A stretch of 64,000 nucleotides of DNA from an uncultured Lachnospiraceae bacterium (GTDB lineage: Bacteria > Bacillota > Clostridia > Lachnospirales > Lachnospiraceae), in NCBI GenBank assembly GCA_947626775.1, contig CANQTL010000013.1, forward strand, positions 1 through 64,000, given 5' to 3'. The position numbers and the translations under genes are program-made. The notes below the pieces were generated by a model. That model did not search any database, was not told the origin of the DNA, and saw nothing but the letters and a program-made list of their open reading frames with translations. Of this stretch, positions 51,146 through 60,605 are shown piece after piece. Position 1 is the first letter of the stretch; every line of letters begins with the position of its first letter.

Positions 51146-51880
51146 ATGAAATCGAACAAGTGTGAGAACAATGAGTATTACAGAATGCAGAATCTTCCAT
51201 ACGAGAAGTTTATCGCCCATGGGAGCCGGTCTCTGACGGACTCGGAACTTCTGGCGATTCTGCTGCGCACGGGCACGCGCGGCGTCGGCGTGCTCGAACT
51301 GAGCGAGCGGGTCCTGGCGGAATCCGCGCGCTACGGCAACGGCCTGCTCGGCCTGTATCACATCCCTCTGGGAGAGCTGCGCAGGATCGAGGGGATCGGC
51401 GAGGTCAAGGCGATCCAGCTGAAGACGGTCGCGGAGCTGAGCACGCGCATGGCGCAGGCCAAGGCGAAAAACAGTCTGTCCTTCCGGCACCCGGCTTCCG
51501 TGGCGGACTATTATATGGAGCGGTTTCGGCACGAGAATGTCGAGTATATCATGCTGCTGCTTTTCGATTCGGGACTGCATCTGATCGAAGATCGCATCCT
51601 GTCCCAGGGGACCGTCAACGCCTCGCTGATATCGCCCAGGGAGGTGTTTATCTGCGCGGTGCAGGCGCGTGCCGCAGGCATCATGCTGCTGCACAATCAC
51701 CCGGGAGGGGATCCGTCGCCCAGCGGAAACGACGTGCGCATTACGGAGCGCATTCTCCAGCTCGGACAGCTTGCGGACATTCCGCTTTTTGACCATATCA
51801 TCATTGGAGACAACCGCTATTTCAGCTTTAAGGAGCGCGGTCTCATGACCGGAGCGCCGCGTGCGGAGAACGCGGTTTAG
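51146..51880 (+). CDS. radC: RadC-like JAB domain protein
   Basis: Predicted 244-residue protein. A UPF0758 N-terminus with a helix-hairpin-helix (ELRRIEGIGEVKAIQLK) precedes a JAB/MPN metal domain with LLHNHPGGDPSPSGND, the JAMM motif, near 188-203. Despite its name, RadC has no firmly established repair role; a deconjugating or nuclease activity is possible. The ATG at 51146 has AAAGAGG ahead. It stands directly before mreB as in many Firmicutes. Confidence 0.92.
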   Translation: MKSNKCENNEYYRMQNLPYEKFIAHGSRSLTDSELLAILLRTGTRGVGVLELSERVLAESARYGNGLLGLYHIPLGELRRIEGIGEVKAIQLKTVAELSTRMAQAKAKNSLSFRHPASVADYYMERFRHENVEYIMLLLFDSGLHLIEDRILSQGTVNASLISPREVFICAVQARAAGIMLLHNHPGGDPSPSGNDVRITERILQLGQLADIPLFDHIIIGDNRYFSFKERGLMTGAPRAENAV

Positions 51881-51899
51881 GAAAGAGAGGGAAAGCGTT

Positions 51900-52910
51900 T
51901 TGGCTAACAACGCATTTGGAATCGATTTAGGCACGAGCAATATCAAGATATATAACCGCTCGGACGATGATGTCTTCGTGGAGAAGAACATGATCGCCAT
52001 CGAAAATAAGAAAAATCTGTTCGCTTACGGCGACTCTGCGTTTGAGATGTACGAGAAGGCGCCGGCCAATATTCATATCTCGTATCCGCTCAGCAACGGC
52101 GTGATCGCGGATATTCAGAATATGGAGATGCTGGTTAAGTATTTCCTGAGCGATCTGATGAAGGGCAATCTGCGCCCCGCGGACTATTACATCGCCGTGC
52201 CGTGGGATGTGACGGAGGTCGAGAAGCGGGCGTTCAAGGATCTGATCAAGGAGGCGAACGTCAAGGCCAGGCGCGTCATGGTCGTGGATAAGGCTGTGGC
52301 CGACGGTCTCGGCATGGGGATCGACGTCAAGAATTCGCAGGGCGTGCTGGTCGTCAACGTCGGCTTCGACACGACGGAGATCTCTATCCTGTCGCTGGGC
52401 GGTATCGTGCTGAGCCGTCTGATCAAGGTGGGAGGCCGCAAATTCGACGACGCGATCAAAAATGCCGTGAGACGGGAGTACAGCCTGATCATCGGCGGCA
52501 AGACGGCCGAGATCGTCAAGATTTCTCTTTTGGATCTCGAAGAGCAGCGCACCGGCGCGCTGGTGTACGGCAGGGATATCGTCACCGGGCTTCCGGTGGA
52601 ACGCTCCATCCCCACCGAGCTGATCGACGAATGCCTGGTTGAGCACTTTAACGTGATCATCGACAATATCAAAGTCATTCTGGAGCGCACACCGCCCGAG
52701 CTGGCCGCGGACATTTACCGCCACGGCATTTATCTGACCGGCGGCGCTTCCCAGGTGAGCAAGCTGGCGAAGCTTATGAGCAGGGGAACGGGCCTCAAGG
52801 TCAATGTCTCCGAGAATCCCGTGACCAGTGTGGCGCTGGGGCTTGCGAAAATCATCAATGACGATAATTATAAATCGGTTGCCTATGCGATAGAAGGAAT
52901 GAGTAAATGA
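51900..52910 (+). CDS. mreB: Rod shape-determining protein MreB
   Basis: Predicted 336-residue actin-like ATPase. ANNAFGIDLGTSNIKIY is the phosphate-1 loop, VLVVNVGFDTTEISIL the phosphate-2 region and IYLTGGASQV the adenosine region. MreB filaments guide the elongation machinery around the cell. TTG at 51900 with a GAGGG ahead; a longer frame to 51861 overlaps radC. The stop overlaps mreC by 4 bases. The DLGTSN (rather than DLGTAN) and other differences suggest one of several MreB paralogues. Confidence 0.94.
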   Translation: MANNAFGIDLGTSNIKIYNRSDDDVFVEKNMIAIENKKNLFAYGDSAFEMYEKAPANIHISYPLSNGVIADIQNMEMLVKYFLSDLMKGNLRPADYYIAVPWDVTEVEKRAFKDLIKEANVKARRVMVVDKAVADGLGMGIDVKNSQGVLVVNVGFDTTEISILSLGGIVLSRLIKVGGRKFDDAIKNAVRREYSLIIGGKTAEIVKISLLDLEEQRTGALVYGRDIVTGLPVERSIPTELIDECLVEHFNVIIDNIKVILERTPPELAADIYRHGIYLTGGASQVSKLAKLMSRGTGLKVNVSENPVTSVALGLAKIINDDNYKSVAYAIEGMSK

Positions 52911-53776
52911 GCCCGATCATAAAGAGAAAAGGAGAGAAATTTACCATGCCCGGTAAATATCTCCTTTTTATTTTAACAATCCTTTGTACCGGCATGGTGC
53001 TGCTCACTTTCAACACGACAGTATTCAGCGGGCCTCTGAGCGCCGTGGCCGGCTATACGGTCGTCCCCTTCGAAAAGGGGATCAGCGCCGTCGGCAGCTG
53101 GCTGTCGGGCCGCTCGGGGGAGCTTGTTCAGATCAGGGAGCTGATTGCGGAGAACGAGCGTCTCAGACAGCAGGTGGACGATCTGACGATCCAGAATACG
53201 AGTCTGCAGCAGGATCGTTACGAGCTGACGAATCTGCGGGAACTGTATGACCTGGACGCCCAGTACGATGAGTACGAGAAGACCGGCGCCCGCATTATCG
53301 CGAGAGATACCGGCAACTGGTTTCACTCGTTCGTCATTGACAAGGGCGTAAAGGACGGCATTGCGGTCGATATGAACGTGATGGCGGGAAGCGGCCTGGT
53401 AGGCCGCGTGGTGGACGTCGGGCCGAACTGGGCGAAGGTGAAGGCCATCATCGCGGACGACTCCAATGTGAGCGCCATGGTGCTCTCCAGCTCCGACAAC
53501 ATGATCGTCGCAGGCAACCTGAAGCTGTATGCTTCCGGCGTTATCGAGTTCAAACAGCTTGTGGACAGCGACAATGTGGTCGTGGAGGGAGACAAGATCG
53601 TCACCTCCAATATCAGCGACAAGTATCTGCCGGGTATCCTGGTCGGCTACATAAGCACGATCAACCGGGACGCCAACAATCTGACGAAATCCGGCTATAT
53701 CACGCCGGCGGTCGATTTCGAGCATCTCGAGGAGGTGCTTGTCGTCATGCAGCGCAAGCAGACGATAGAAGAGTAG
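52907..53776 (+). CDS. mreC: Rod shape-determining protein MreC
   Basis: Predicted 289-residue protein. A membrane anchor (YLLFILTILCTGMVLL) is followed by a coiled coil (LIAENERLRQQVDDLTIQNTSL) and the beta domain with ARIIARDTGNWFHSFVIDKG and GSGLVGRVVDVGPNWAKVK. MreC activates PBP2. The start overlaps mreB by 4 bases (ATGA). An extra basic N-terminus (SPIIKRKGEKF) precedes the anchor. Full length. Confidence 0.95.
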   Translation: MSPIIKRKGEKFTMPGKYLLFILTILCTGMVLLTFNTTVFSGPLSAVAGYTVVPFEKGISAVGSWLSGRSGELVQIRELIAENERLRQQVDDLTIQNTSLQQDRYELTNLRELYDLDAQYDEYEKTGARIIARDTGNWFHSFVIDKGVKDGIAVDMNVMAGSGLVGRVVDVGPNWAKVKAIIADDSNVSAMVLSSSDNMIVAGNLKLYASGVIEFKQLVDSDNVVVEGDKIVTSNISDKYLPGILVGYISTINRDANNLTKSGYITPAVDFEHLEEVLVVMQRKQTIEE

Positions 53777-53784
53777 AGGATATT

Positions 53785-54303
53785 ATGAAGCGCTTTGTTG
53801 TCACCACCGTTTTGATAGTTGTATGTTTCCTGCTGCAGAGCACCGTGTTCCACGCGCTGGCGTTCGGCGGCATCGTGCCGAATCTGCTCATCGTGCTGAC
53901 GGCTTCCTTCGGGTTCATGCGCGGTGAGAAGACCGGTCTGTTGATCGGCTTCTTCTGCGGGCTTTTGGTGGATGTGTTTTTCGGAGATTCCATAGGATTT
54001 TATTCCCTCCTGTACATGTATATCGGATATATGAACGGCAAATTCAGCGCCGTCTTCTATCCGGAAGATATCAAACTGCCCATCGCGCTCATACTCGGGA
54101 GCGACTGTTTCTATGGGCTGGTGTGCTATGTGATTCTGTTCCTTTTGCGGAGCAGATTTGATTTTCGGTACTATTTTATCCATATTATCCTGCCCGAGAT
54201 CGTGTATACGGTCGTTGTGACGATTTTCCTGTACCCGCTCGTCTTGTGGATCAACACCATGCTGGAGCGCGGTGAACTGAGGGGTGGCAAAAAGTTTGTT
54301 TGA
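53785..54303 (+). CDS. mreD: Rod shape-determining protein MreD
   Basis: Predicted 172-residue membrane protein with about five hydrophobic segments. The start MKRFVVTTVLIVVCFLLQST and IVPNLLIVLTASFGFMRGEKTGLLIGFFCGLLVDVFFG are the MreD pattern. GAGG precedes the ATG and it ends 20 bases inside the PBP2 gene, giving coupled translation. Partner of MreC in the elongasome. Confidence 0.93.
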   Translation: MKRFVVTTVLIVVCFLLQSTVFHALAFGGIVPNLLIVLTASFGFMRGEKTGLLIGFFCGLLVDVFFGDSIGFYSLLYMYIGYMNGKFSAVFYPEDIKLPIALILGSDCFYGLVCYVILFLLRSRFDFRYYFIHIILPEIVYTVVVTIFLYPLVLWINTMLERGELRGGKKFV

Positions 54304-57181
54304 TCATATATGGGAGCAATTCAAGGAAAACTTCATGAATATGGTCACCTCGCGGCTGCTGGTGCTGGTGCTGGTGCTGTTCGGCATGGGCGGCTATCTG
54401 ATCTATACCATCTTTCAGCTTCAGATTGTCCGCGGAGAAGAGTATTACAACAATTTCCGGCTGAGCATCACCAAGGAGCGGACGCTTCTGCCGACCAGAG
54501 GGAATATCCTGGACCGCAACGGGCGGCTGCTCGCTTACAACGAACTGGCGTACTCCGTCACTATCGAGGACGTCTATGAATCCGGCAGGGAGCGGAACGA
54601 AAAACTGAACGACACGATTCTGAGGCTGATCGGCATGATCGAGAAAAACGGCGATCAGATCATCAGCGACTTTCACATCGTGCTGGACGATAACGGCAAT
54701 TATCAGTTCAACGTGACGGGAACGCAGCTTCTGCGTTTTCTGGCGGACGTCTACGGTTATCCTCTGATCGACGATCTGGAGGAGGATGAGAAGAACGCCT
54801 CCGCCGCCGACGTCATCGAATATCTGTGCGGCACTTCTCCGACATCGCGCTATGGGATCGGAGATTATAAGGATCCCGACGACAGCGGCAGCTTTACGCC
54901 AGGCTACGGCTACAGCAGGGAGGAAGTGCTGAAGCTCGTCACTGTCCGCTATGCCATGAGCGCCAACAGTTATCAGAAATATATCGCGACGACCGTGGCA
55001 AACAACGTCTCGGAGAAGACGGTAGCCGTCGTGATGGAAAATGCCGACGTTCTCGACGGCGTGTCGATTTCGGAGGGCACGATACGCAAGTACAACGACA
55101 GCGTCTACTTCTCACAGATCCTGGGTTATACGGGCAAAGTCGACCAGGAGGGGTTAAAGGAGCTGCAGGAGATCGACGCGTCGTATGACCTGAACGATAC
55201 CGTAGGCAAATCCGGCATCGAGGCGTCCATGGAGACGATTCTGCAGGGAAAAAAGGGTTCGGAGACCGTCTATGTGGACAATATGGGAAAGGTGATCGAG
55301 ACGAGCGACCGGGTGGAATCTGTCGCCGGGAACGACATCTATCTGACGGTGGACGCCGATCTGCAGAGAGTCTGCTATCATATTCTGGAGTCCAAACTCG
55401 CCGGCATTCTTCTCGACAAGATCGACAATATCAGGGAATTCAAGGCGCCGGAGGGCGGAGCGGGCGGCAATATCCGCATCCCGATCTACGATGTGTACTT
55501 TGCCTGCATCAACAACAATATCATAAACACATCGCATTTTCAGTCGGAGTACGCCGAAGAGACGGAACAGGCCGTATACCAGACTTACCTGGACAAGAAA
55601 GCCCGGGTGAGCGCAACGCTGCGGAAGGAACTCACGGAAACCTGTACGCCCTATCAGGATCTGACGGCGGAATACAAGAACTATGAGAGCTATATCGCGT
55701 CGATGCTCTACGATCAGAATATCCTCATGCGGTCTGAGATCGACCAGAATGACGAGACTTATATCGCCTGGACCAAGGACGAGGTCATCAGCCTGAACGC
55801 GTATCTGAACTATGCCATAGCGATGAACTGGATCGACGTCTCCGCGCTGGACATCGACTCGCGCTACTCCGATTCGGTGGAAATTTATGACCGCATCGTG
55901 GACTACATCATCGGACATCTGGAGCAGGACGTCAATTTCGACAAACGCATGTACCGGTATATGATCAACAACGACGAGCTGACCGGACGGCAGATCTGTC
56001 GGCTCCTGCTGGAACAAAACATTGTGGAGATCCCGGAAAGCGAGCTGAGACAGTTTGAAGCCGGGCGCGAAACCTCCTATGTCTTTATGAGGAACCGTAT
56101 ACAGAATCTGGACATCACGCCGGCGCAGCTCGCGCTTGATCCGCATTCCGGCTCCATCGTCGTCACGGATATCCGAAACGGCGACGTTCTTGCGCTGGTG
56201 TCCTATCCGAGCTACGACAACAACAAGATGGCCAACGGCGTGAATGCAAAATACTTTGCAAGTCTGCAGAGCGATCTGTCGAGCCCGCTGCTCAACTATG
56301 CGACGCAGCAGAGGACAGCTCCCGGTTCCACCTTTAAGATCGTATCGGCAACGGCGGGGTTGACCAATGGAGTCATTACAACGACGGACACCATCACCTG
56401 TACGGGCGTATTCGACAAAATCACGCCCTCGCCCAGGTGCTGGATCTCGCCCGGCGCTCATGGAGCCCTGAATGTGACGGGCGGCCTGCAGAATTCCTGC
56501 AACTGGTTTTTCTATGAGGTCGGCTATCGTCTCGGCATCACGAAAGATACGTTCAGCGACAAGCTCGCGCTTGAGAAACTGGCGAAGGCGGCGGATCTGT
56601 ATGGGCTTTCGGAGACGTCCGGCGTCGAGATCGAAGAGTATGCTCCGGAGGTATCCGACACGGACGGCGTCCGCTCAGCCATCGGACACGGCACAAACAA
56701 CTACACGACTGTCGGACTTGCGCGATATGTTACAACTGTCGCGAACGGCGGAACATGTTATAATCTAACATTAGTAGACAGGATCGAGGATCACAGCGGC
56801 GCTCTGGTCGAGGACAACCATGCCGGAGTGCGCAACACCGTCGATATGGAGGCCTCTTACTGGAGTGCGATCCATTCGGGAATGCGCAAGGTTGTGGAGA
56901 GCAAGGCGTACTACGCCGATCTCGGCGTGGCCGTAGCCGGCAAGACCGGAACCGCACAGGAGGACCGCACCCGGGCAAACCACGCGCTTTTTATCAGCTA
57001 TGCGCCCTACGAAGATCCCGAGATCTCCGTGACCGTCCGCGTAGCCAACGGATATACTTCCGACTACAGCGCGCAGATTGCCAGGGATGTGTACGAGTAC
57101 TATTACGGGCTGAAAGATGAGAGCGAGATCGTCACCGGCACCGCGGGGGATCTGCAGGGCGGGACGATCAACGCAGACTAA
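54284..57181 (+). CDS. mrdA: Penicillin-binding protein 2 (MrdA type) with a large insertion
   Basis: Predicted 965-residue class B PBP, long for PBP2 (about 630-730 in many bacteria). One membrane anchor near residue 25-45 is followed by the pedestal (PTRGNILDRNGRLLAYN near 75-90). The transpeptidase motifs are STFK at 682-685, SCN at 738-740 and KTG at 887-889. Between the LTVDADLQ stretch near 360 and DPHSGSIVVTDIRNGDVLALVSYPSYD near 620-645 lies an extra segment of about 240 residues, polar, Glu/Tyr-rich and helical in appearance, absent from model PBP2 proteins. GTG start overlapping mreD by 20 bases. It should work with RodA at 59076. Confidence 0.93.
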   Translation: MAKSLFDHIWEQFKENFMNMVTSRLLVLVLVLFGMGGYLIYTIFQLQIVRGEEYYNNFRLSITKERTLLPTRGNILDRNGRLLAYNELAYSVTIEDVYESGRERNEKLNDTILRLIGMIEKNGDQIISDFHIVLDDNGNYQFNVTGTQLLRFLADVYGYPLIDDLEEDEKNASAADVIEYLCGTSPTSRYGIGDYKDPDDSGSFTPGYGYSREEVLKLVTVRYAMSANSYQKYIATTVANNVSEKTVAVVMENADVLDGVSISEGTIRKYNDSVYFSQILGYTGKVDQEGLKELQEIDASYDLNDTVGKSGIEASMETILQGKKGSETVYVDNMGKVIETSDRVESVAGNDIYLTVDADLQRVCYHILESKLAGILLDKIDNIREFKAPEGGAGGNIRIPIYDVYFACINNNIINTSHFQSEYAEETEQAVYQTYLDKKARVSATLRKELTETCTPYQDLTAEYKNYESYIASMLYDQNILMRSEIDQNDETYIAWTKDEVISLNAYLNYAIAMNWIDVSALDIDSRYSDSVEIYDRIVDYIIGHLEQDVNFDKRMYRYMINNDELTGRQICRLLLEQNIVEIPESELRQFEAGRETSYVFMRNRIQNLDITPAQLALDPHSGSIVVTDIRNGDVLALVSYPSYDNNKMANGVNAKYFASLQSDLSSPLLNYATQQRTAPGSTFKIVSATAGLTNGVITTTDTITCTGVFDKITPSPRCWISPGAHGALNVTGGLQNSCNWFFYEVGYRLGITKDTFSDKLALEKLAKAADLYGLSETSGVEIEEYAPEVSDTDGVRSAIGHGTNNYTTVGLARYVTTVANGGTCYNLTLVDRIEDHSGALVEDNHAGVRNTVDMEASYWSAIHSGMRKVVESKAYYADLGVAVAGKTGTAQEDRTRANHALFISYAPYEDPEISVTVRVANGYTSDYSAQIARDVYEYYYGLKDESEIVTGTAGDLQGGTINAD

Positions 57182-57218
57182 GCGTGATACGTCAGATAAA
57201 ATTATATGGAGGAGCACT

Positions 57219-57899
57219 ATGAAAAATCCGGTTATCATTAAAAGCTTTCAAAACGGGCTTTCCATCTATCTCGACGATGAGCTGCCCTTTTCCAGGCTCA
57301 TCGAGGAGATTGCGTTTAAATTCAGAGAGTCGGCGCATTTCTTCAGGGACGCCAGCATGGTCGTCTCTTTCGAGGGCCGCGAGCTGTCCGACGTAGAGGA
57401 GCGGCAGCTTGTCAACACGATTACTGCGAATTCGCAGCTGAACATCGTGTGCATCATGGGCAAAAATGAGGAGACGAACAAGAATTATGTGAAGGCGCTG
57501 CAGAAATTGTCCTATCACCAGCAGGCGATGGAGAATGCCGGTCAGTTCTATAAGGGTACTCTGAAGGACGGGCAGACGCTCGAAACGGAAAACAGCGTGA
57601 TCGTTCTGGGTGACGTCTATCCCGGCGCCAGCATTATCTCCAACAAGGATATCGTCATACTGGGCGGTTTGTACGGACAGGCCTATGCCGGCGGGAACGG
57701 AGAGGACGGACACTTCGTAGTGGCGCTTGAAATGTCACCGGAGAAGTTAAAGATCGGTGATTTCAAATACAAGACGTCCGAAAAACAGAGCAAATGGTCG
57801 ATCAAACCTAAGATCCAGCCTAAGATTGCCTATGTAAAAGACCAAAGAGTCCTGATGGAACCGATCACAAAAGAATTACTGAACGATCTGCCCGTGTGA
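57219..57899 (+). CDS. minC: Septum site-determining protein MinC
   Basis: Predicted 226-residue inhibitor of FtsZ ring formation. The N-terminal domain includes VIIKSFQNGLSIYLDDELPF, and the C-terminal beta-helix has LETENSVIVLGDVYPGASIIS and then NKDIVILGGLYGQAYAGGNG. MinD binds the C-terminal domain. GGAGG lies 6 bases ahead of the ATG at 57219; the longer frame from 57117 overlaps PBP2. First gene of minCDE. Confidence 0.94.
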   Translation: MKNPVIIKSFQNGLSIYLDDELPFSRLIEEIAFKFRESAHFFRDASMVVSFEGRELSDVEERQLVNTITANSQLNIVCIMGKNEETNKNYVKALQKLSYHQQAMENAGQFYKGTLKDGQTLETENSVIVLGDVYPGASIISNKDIVILGGLYGQAYAGGNGEDGHFVVALEMSPEKLKIGDFKYKTSEKQSKWSIKPKIQPKIAYVKDQRVLMEPITKELLNDLPV

Positions 57900-57976
57900 T
57901 ACGCGGCGCGGCAGACGGACGCCGGACGGCTTGTTCAGGGGACGATCCTACATCATATTCAGGAGGCAGCGAAAAT

Positions 57977-58768
57977 ATGAGCGAAGTAATCGTCGTCACG
58001 TCAGGGAAAGGCGGGGTAGGCAAGACCACTACTACCGCAAACGTCGGCACAGGTCTGGCAGCAATGGGGAAAAAGGTGATACTGATCGACACCGATATCG
58101 GGCTGAGAAACCTCGACGTCGTGATGGGGCTGGAGAACCGGATCGTCTACAATCTCGTGGACGTGGTGGAGGGAAACTGCCGCATCAAACAGGCGATCAT
58201 CAGGGACAAGCGCTATCCGACCCTGTTTCTTCTCCCCTCCGCGCAGACGAGGGACAAGAGCGCGGTCAATCCCTCGCAGATGGTCAGGATGATCAGCCAT
58301 CTCAGGGATCAGTTCGACTATATCCTGCTGGACTGTCCGGCGGGGATCGAACAGGGATTTCAGAACGCCATTGCGGGAGCGGACAGGGCGCTGGTCGTCA
58401 CGACGCCGGAGGTGTCGGCGATCAGGGACGCGGACCGCATCATTGGACTTCTGGAAGCGAATGAAATTCACAGAATCGATCTCATCATCAACCGGATCCG
58501 CGGCGATATGATCAGGCGCGGCGACATGATGTCCTCCGGGGATGTGGTCGATATTCTCTCCTTACCGCTGATCGGGCTGGTGCCCGACGACGAGAACGTG
58601 GTGATTGCAACCAATCAGGGCGAGCCCCTGGTCGGCACCGGCACACTGGCAGGCAGGGCCTATCAGAATATCTGCCGCAGGGTTCTGGGAGACGAAGTTA
58701 CGTTTCTCAACCTGGAAAAGAGCGTTTCGTTCTGGACAAAAGTGTCGGGCATTTTTCACAGAGATTAG
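57977..58768 (+). CDS. minD: Septum site-determining protein MinD
   Basis: Predicted 263-residue membrane-associated ATPase. The deviant Walker A KGGVGKTT is near residues 11-18, then LIDTDIGLRNLDVVMGLENR and YILLDCPAGIEQGF. A C-terminal amphipathic membrane-targeting helix (SVSFWTKVSGIFHRD) is visible. AGGAGG lies 9 bases ahead of the ATG at 57977; a longer frame to 57896 overlaps minC and has no site. Confidence 0.96.
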   Translation: MSEVIVVTSGKGGVGKTTTTANVGTGLAAMGKKVILIDTDIGLRNLDVVMGLENRIVYNLVDVVEGNCRIKQAIIRDKRYPTLFLLPSAQTRDKSAVNPSQMVRMISHLRDQFDYILLDCPAGIEQGFQNAIAGADRALVVTTPEVSAIRDADRIIGLLEANEIHRIDLIINRIRGDMIRRGDMMSSGDVVDILSLPLIGLVPDDENVVIATNQGEPLVGTGTLAGRAYQNICRRVLGDEVTFLNLEKSVSFWTKVSGIFHRD

Positions 58769-58780
58769 GAGGGGAGCAGC

Positions 58781-59056
58781 GTGTTTAAAAATTTGTTAAG
58801 GCGAAAAAGCTCCAGGGAGATCGCGAGAGACCGGCTGAAGATTCTGCTGATTTCCGACCGCGTCAACTGCTCTCCGGAGATGATGGAAATGATCAAGAAC
58901 GATATCGCCAAGGTCATATCCAAATACATGAAAATCGACACCAAGAGCATGGAGATACAGATCACCAAGACGGGAAGTAAGGGCAGGAGCCTGAAGAACC
59001 CGACGCTCTATGCCAACATACCGATACTCGATCTGATGAACCACGATATACCATGA
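58781..59056 (+). CDS. minE: Cell division topological specificity factor MinE
   Basis: Predicted 91-residue protein. The start SREIARDRLKILLISDRVNCSPEM matches the MinD-binding and anti-MinCD region; MEMIKNDIAKVISKYMKID is the topological specificity core. GTG start with GGAGGGG ahead. Presence of MinE (rather than DivIVA alone) suggests the pole-to-pole type of division-site selection, common in Clostridia. Confidence 0.94.
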   Translation: MFKNLLRRKSSREIARDRLKILLISDRVNCSPEMMEMIKNDIAKVISKYMKIDTKSMEIQITKTGSKGRSLKNPTLYANIPILDLMNHDIP

Positions 59057-59075
59057 GATAAGAAAGGAGACGCCC

Positions 59076-60179
59076 GTGGCGAGACGCTATCAGCTCAAAG
59101 ATTATGATTTCAAACTCATCGCGCTTGTCATAGCGATTACGTGGATCGGCATTCTGGCTATCGGCAGCGCCAGGGAATCGGTACAGTCGAAGCAGATCGC
59201 AGGGTTTGTCTTCGGTCTGTTTCTGATGCTTGTGATCTCCCTGTTTGACTATTCGGTCATCCTGCGTTTCTACTGGGTGTTCTATGTGATCAACCTCGTT
59301 CTGCTCGCCCTCGTCTGGTACATGGGCGAAGAGGCGGGCGGCGCGCAGCGGTGGCTGAACCTCTTCGGCATCCAGTTCCAGCCTTCGGAACTGTCCAAGA
59401 TCCTGCTGATCCTGTTTTTCGCACAGCTCATTATGCGGCACCAGGAACAGATGCATACGCTGTGGTTCAACGCGCTCTGTATTCTGTTCGTCCTGCCGGC
59501 GATCTACCTGATCTACAACCAGCCGGATCTGTCCACCACCATCGTGGTTACGATCCTGTTCTGCGTGATCCTCTTCGTGGGCGGCACAAGCTGGAAATAC
59601 GTGATCATGACGCTGGCCGTGGCGGTCCCCACCTTTATCGTCCTGTTCATGATGATCCTGGAGCCGGATCAACAGATTATCAATGACTTTCAGCAGCGGC
59701 GTATCCTCGCCTGGCTCTATCCAGAGGAATATTCCACCACGGAGGCCTACCAGCAGCTCAACTCCATCACGGCCATCGGTTCCGGTATGCTGTACGGCAA
59801 GGGTTACAACAACAACGAATCCCTCTCCGTCAAGAACGGCAATTTTATCTCCGAGCCCCAGACGGACTTCATCTACGCGGTGATCGGAGAAGAATTCGGC
59901 TTTGTCGGGAGCTGCGCCGTAATTGTCTTATTGATTTTCATTGCGTTTGAATGTATTATGGTAGCTAGGAGGGCAAAAGATCTGGCCGGGACCATCATCG
60001 CCGCGGGGGTGGCGGCGCTGGTCGGCTTTCAGGGACTTTTGAATATTGCCGTGGCCACGGGCGTAAGCCCCAACACGGGAATTCCTCTGCCGTTTGTAAG
60101 TTATGGGCTGACGTCGCTTGTCAGTCTGTATATCGGGGTCGGCTTCGTACTGAACGTACGACTGCAATGCAAAAAATGA
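59076..60179 (+). CDS. rodA: RodA, SEDS peptidoglycan polymerase
   Basis: Predicted 367-residue membrane protein with about ten hydrophobic segments. The SEDS loops are clear: GAQRWLNLFGIQFQPSELSKI near 89-109, YNQPDLSTTIV near 146 (the conserved Asp), TAIGSGMLYGKGYN, FIYAVIGEEFGFVG and the final GIPLPFVSYGLTSLVS. It polymerises lipid II with PBP2. GTG start with AAAGGAG ahead. Coming after minCDE rather than directly after PBP2 is the clostridial order. Confidence 0.95.
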   Translation: MARRYQLKDYDFKLIALVIAITWIGILAIGSARESVQSKQIAGFVFGLFLMLVISLFDYSVILRFYWVFYVINLVLLALVWYMGEEAGGAQRWLNLFGIQFQPSELSKILLILFFAQLIMRHQEQMHTLWFNALCILFVLPAIYLIYNQPDLSTTIVVTILFCVILFVGGTSWKYVIMTLAVAVPTFIVLFMMILEPDQQIINDFQQRRILAWLYPEEYSTTEAYQQLNSITAIGSGMLYGKGYNNNESLSVKNGNFISEPQTDFIYAVIGEEFGFVGSCAVIVLLIFIAFECIMVARRAKDLAGTIIAAGVAALVGFQGLLNIAVATGVSPNTGIPLPFVSYGLTSLVSLYIGVGFVLNVRLQCKK

Positions 60180-60209
60180 TGACAGCAGCGAAGAGAAGGG
60201 GTACATGGT

Positions 60210-60605
60210 ATGAATATTGCATTGATCGCGCATGATGCCAAGAAGAAACTGATGCAGAATTTCTGTATCGCCTACCGCGGTATTTTGAGCAAAAACGAAC
60301 TGTATGCCACGGGGACGACGGGACGCCTTATCGAGGAGGTGACCAATCTGTCCGTCCACAAATATCTGGCCGGACATCTGGGCGGCGCGCAGCAGATCGG
60401 CGCGCAGATCGAGCACAATGAGATCGATCTGGTCATTTTCCTGCGCGACCCTTTATATCCCAAGTCGCATGAGCCCGACGTCAACAACGTCGTGATGCTG
60501 TGCGACAGGCATAATATTCCGCTGGCCACGAATCTGGCGAGCGCGGAACTGTTGATCAAATCACTTGACAGGGGAGATCTTGAGTGGCGTGAGATGTACA
60601 AGTAA
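60210..60605 (+). CDS. mgsA: Methylglyoxal synthase
   Basis: Predicted 131-residue enzyme that converts dihydroxyacetone phosphate to methylglyoxal and phosphate, a bypass of lower glycolysis. The start [15 protein letters not shown], phosphate-binding GTTGRLIEE near 40, [10 protein letters not shown], and [19 protein letters not shown] with catalytic Asp near 76 are characteristic. AAGGGG lies ahead of the ATG. It overlaps the start of the next gene by about 17 bases. Confidence 0.95.
   Translation: MNIALIAHDAKKKLMQNFCIAYRGILSKNELYATGTTGRLIEEVTNLSVHKYLAGHLGGAQQIGAQIEHNEIDLVIFLRDPLYPKSHEPDVNNVVMLCDRHNIPLATNLASAELLIKSLDRGDLEWREMYK

Noticed and set aside
55154..56461. A 435-codon minus-strand frame
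   Set aside because: Antisense to PBP2; no ribosome site or family character.
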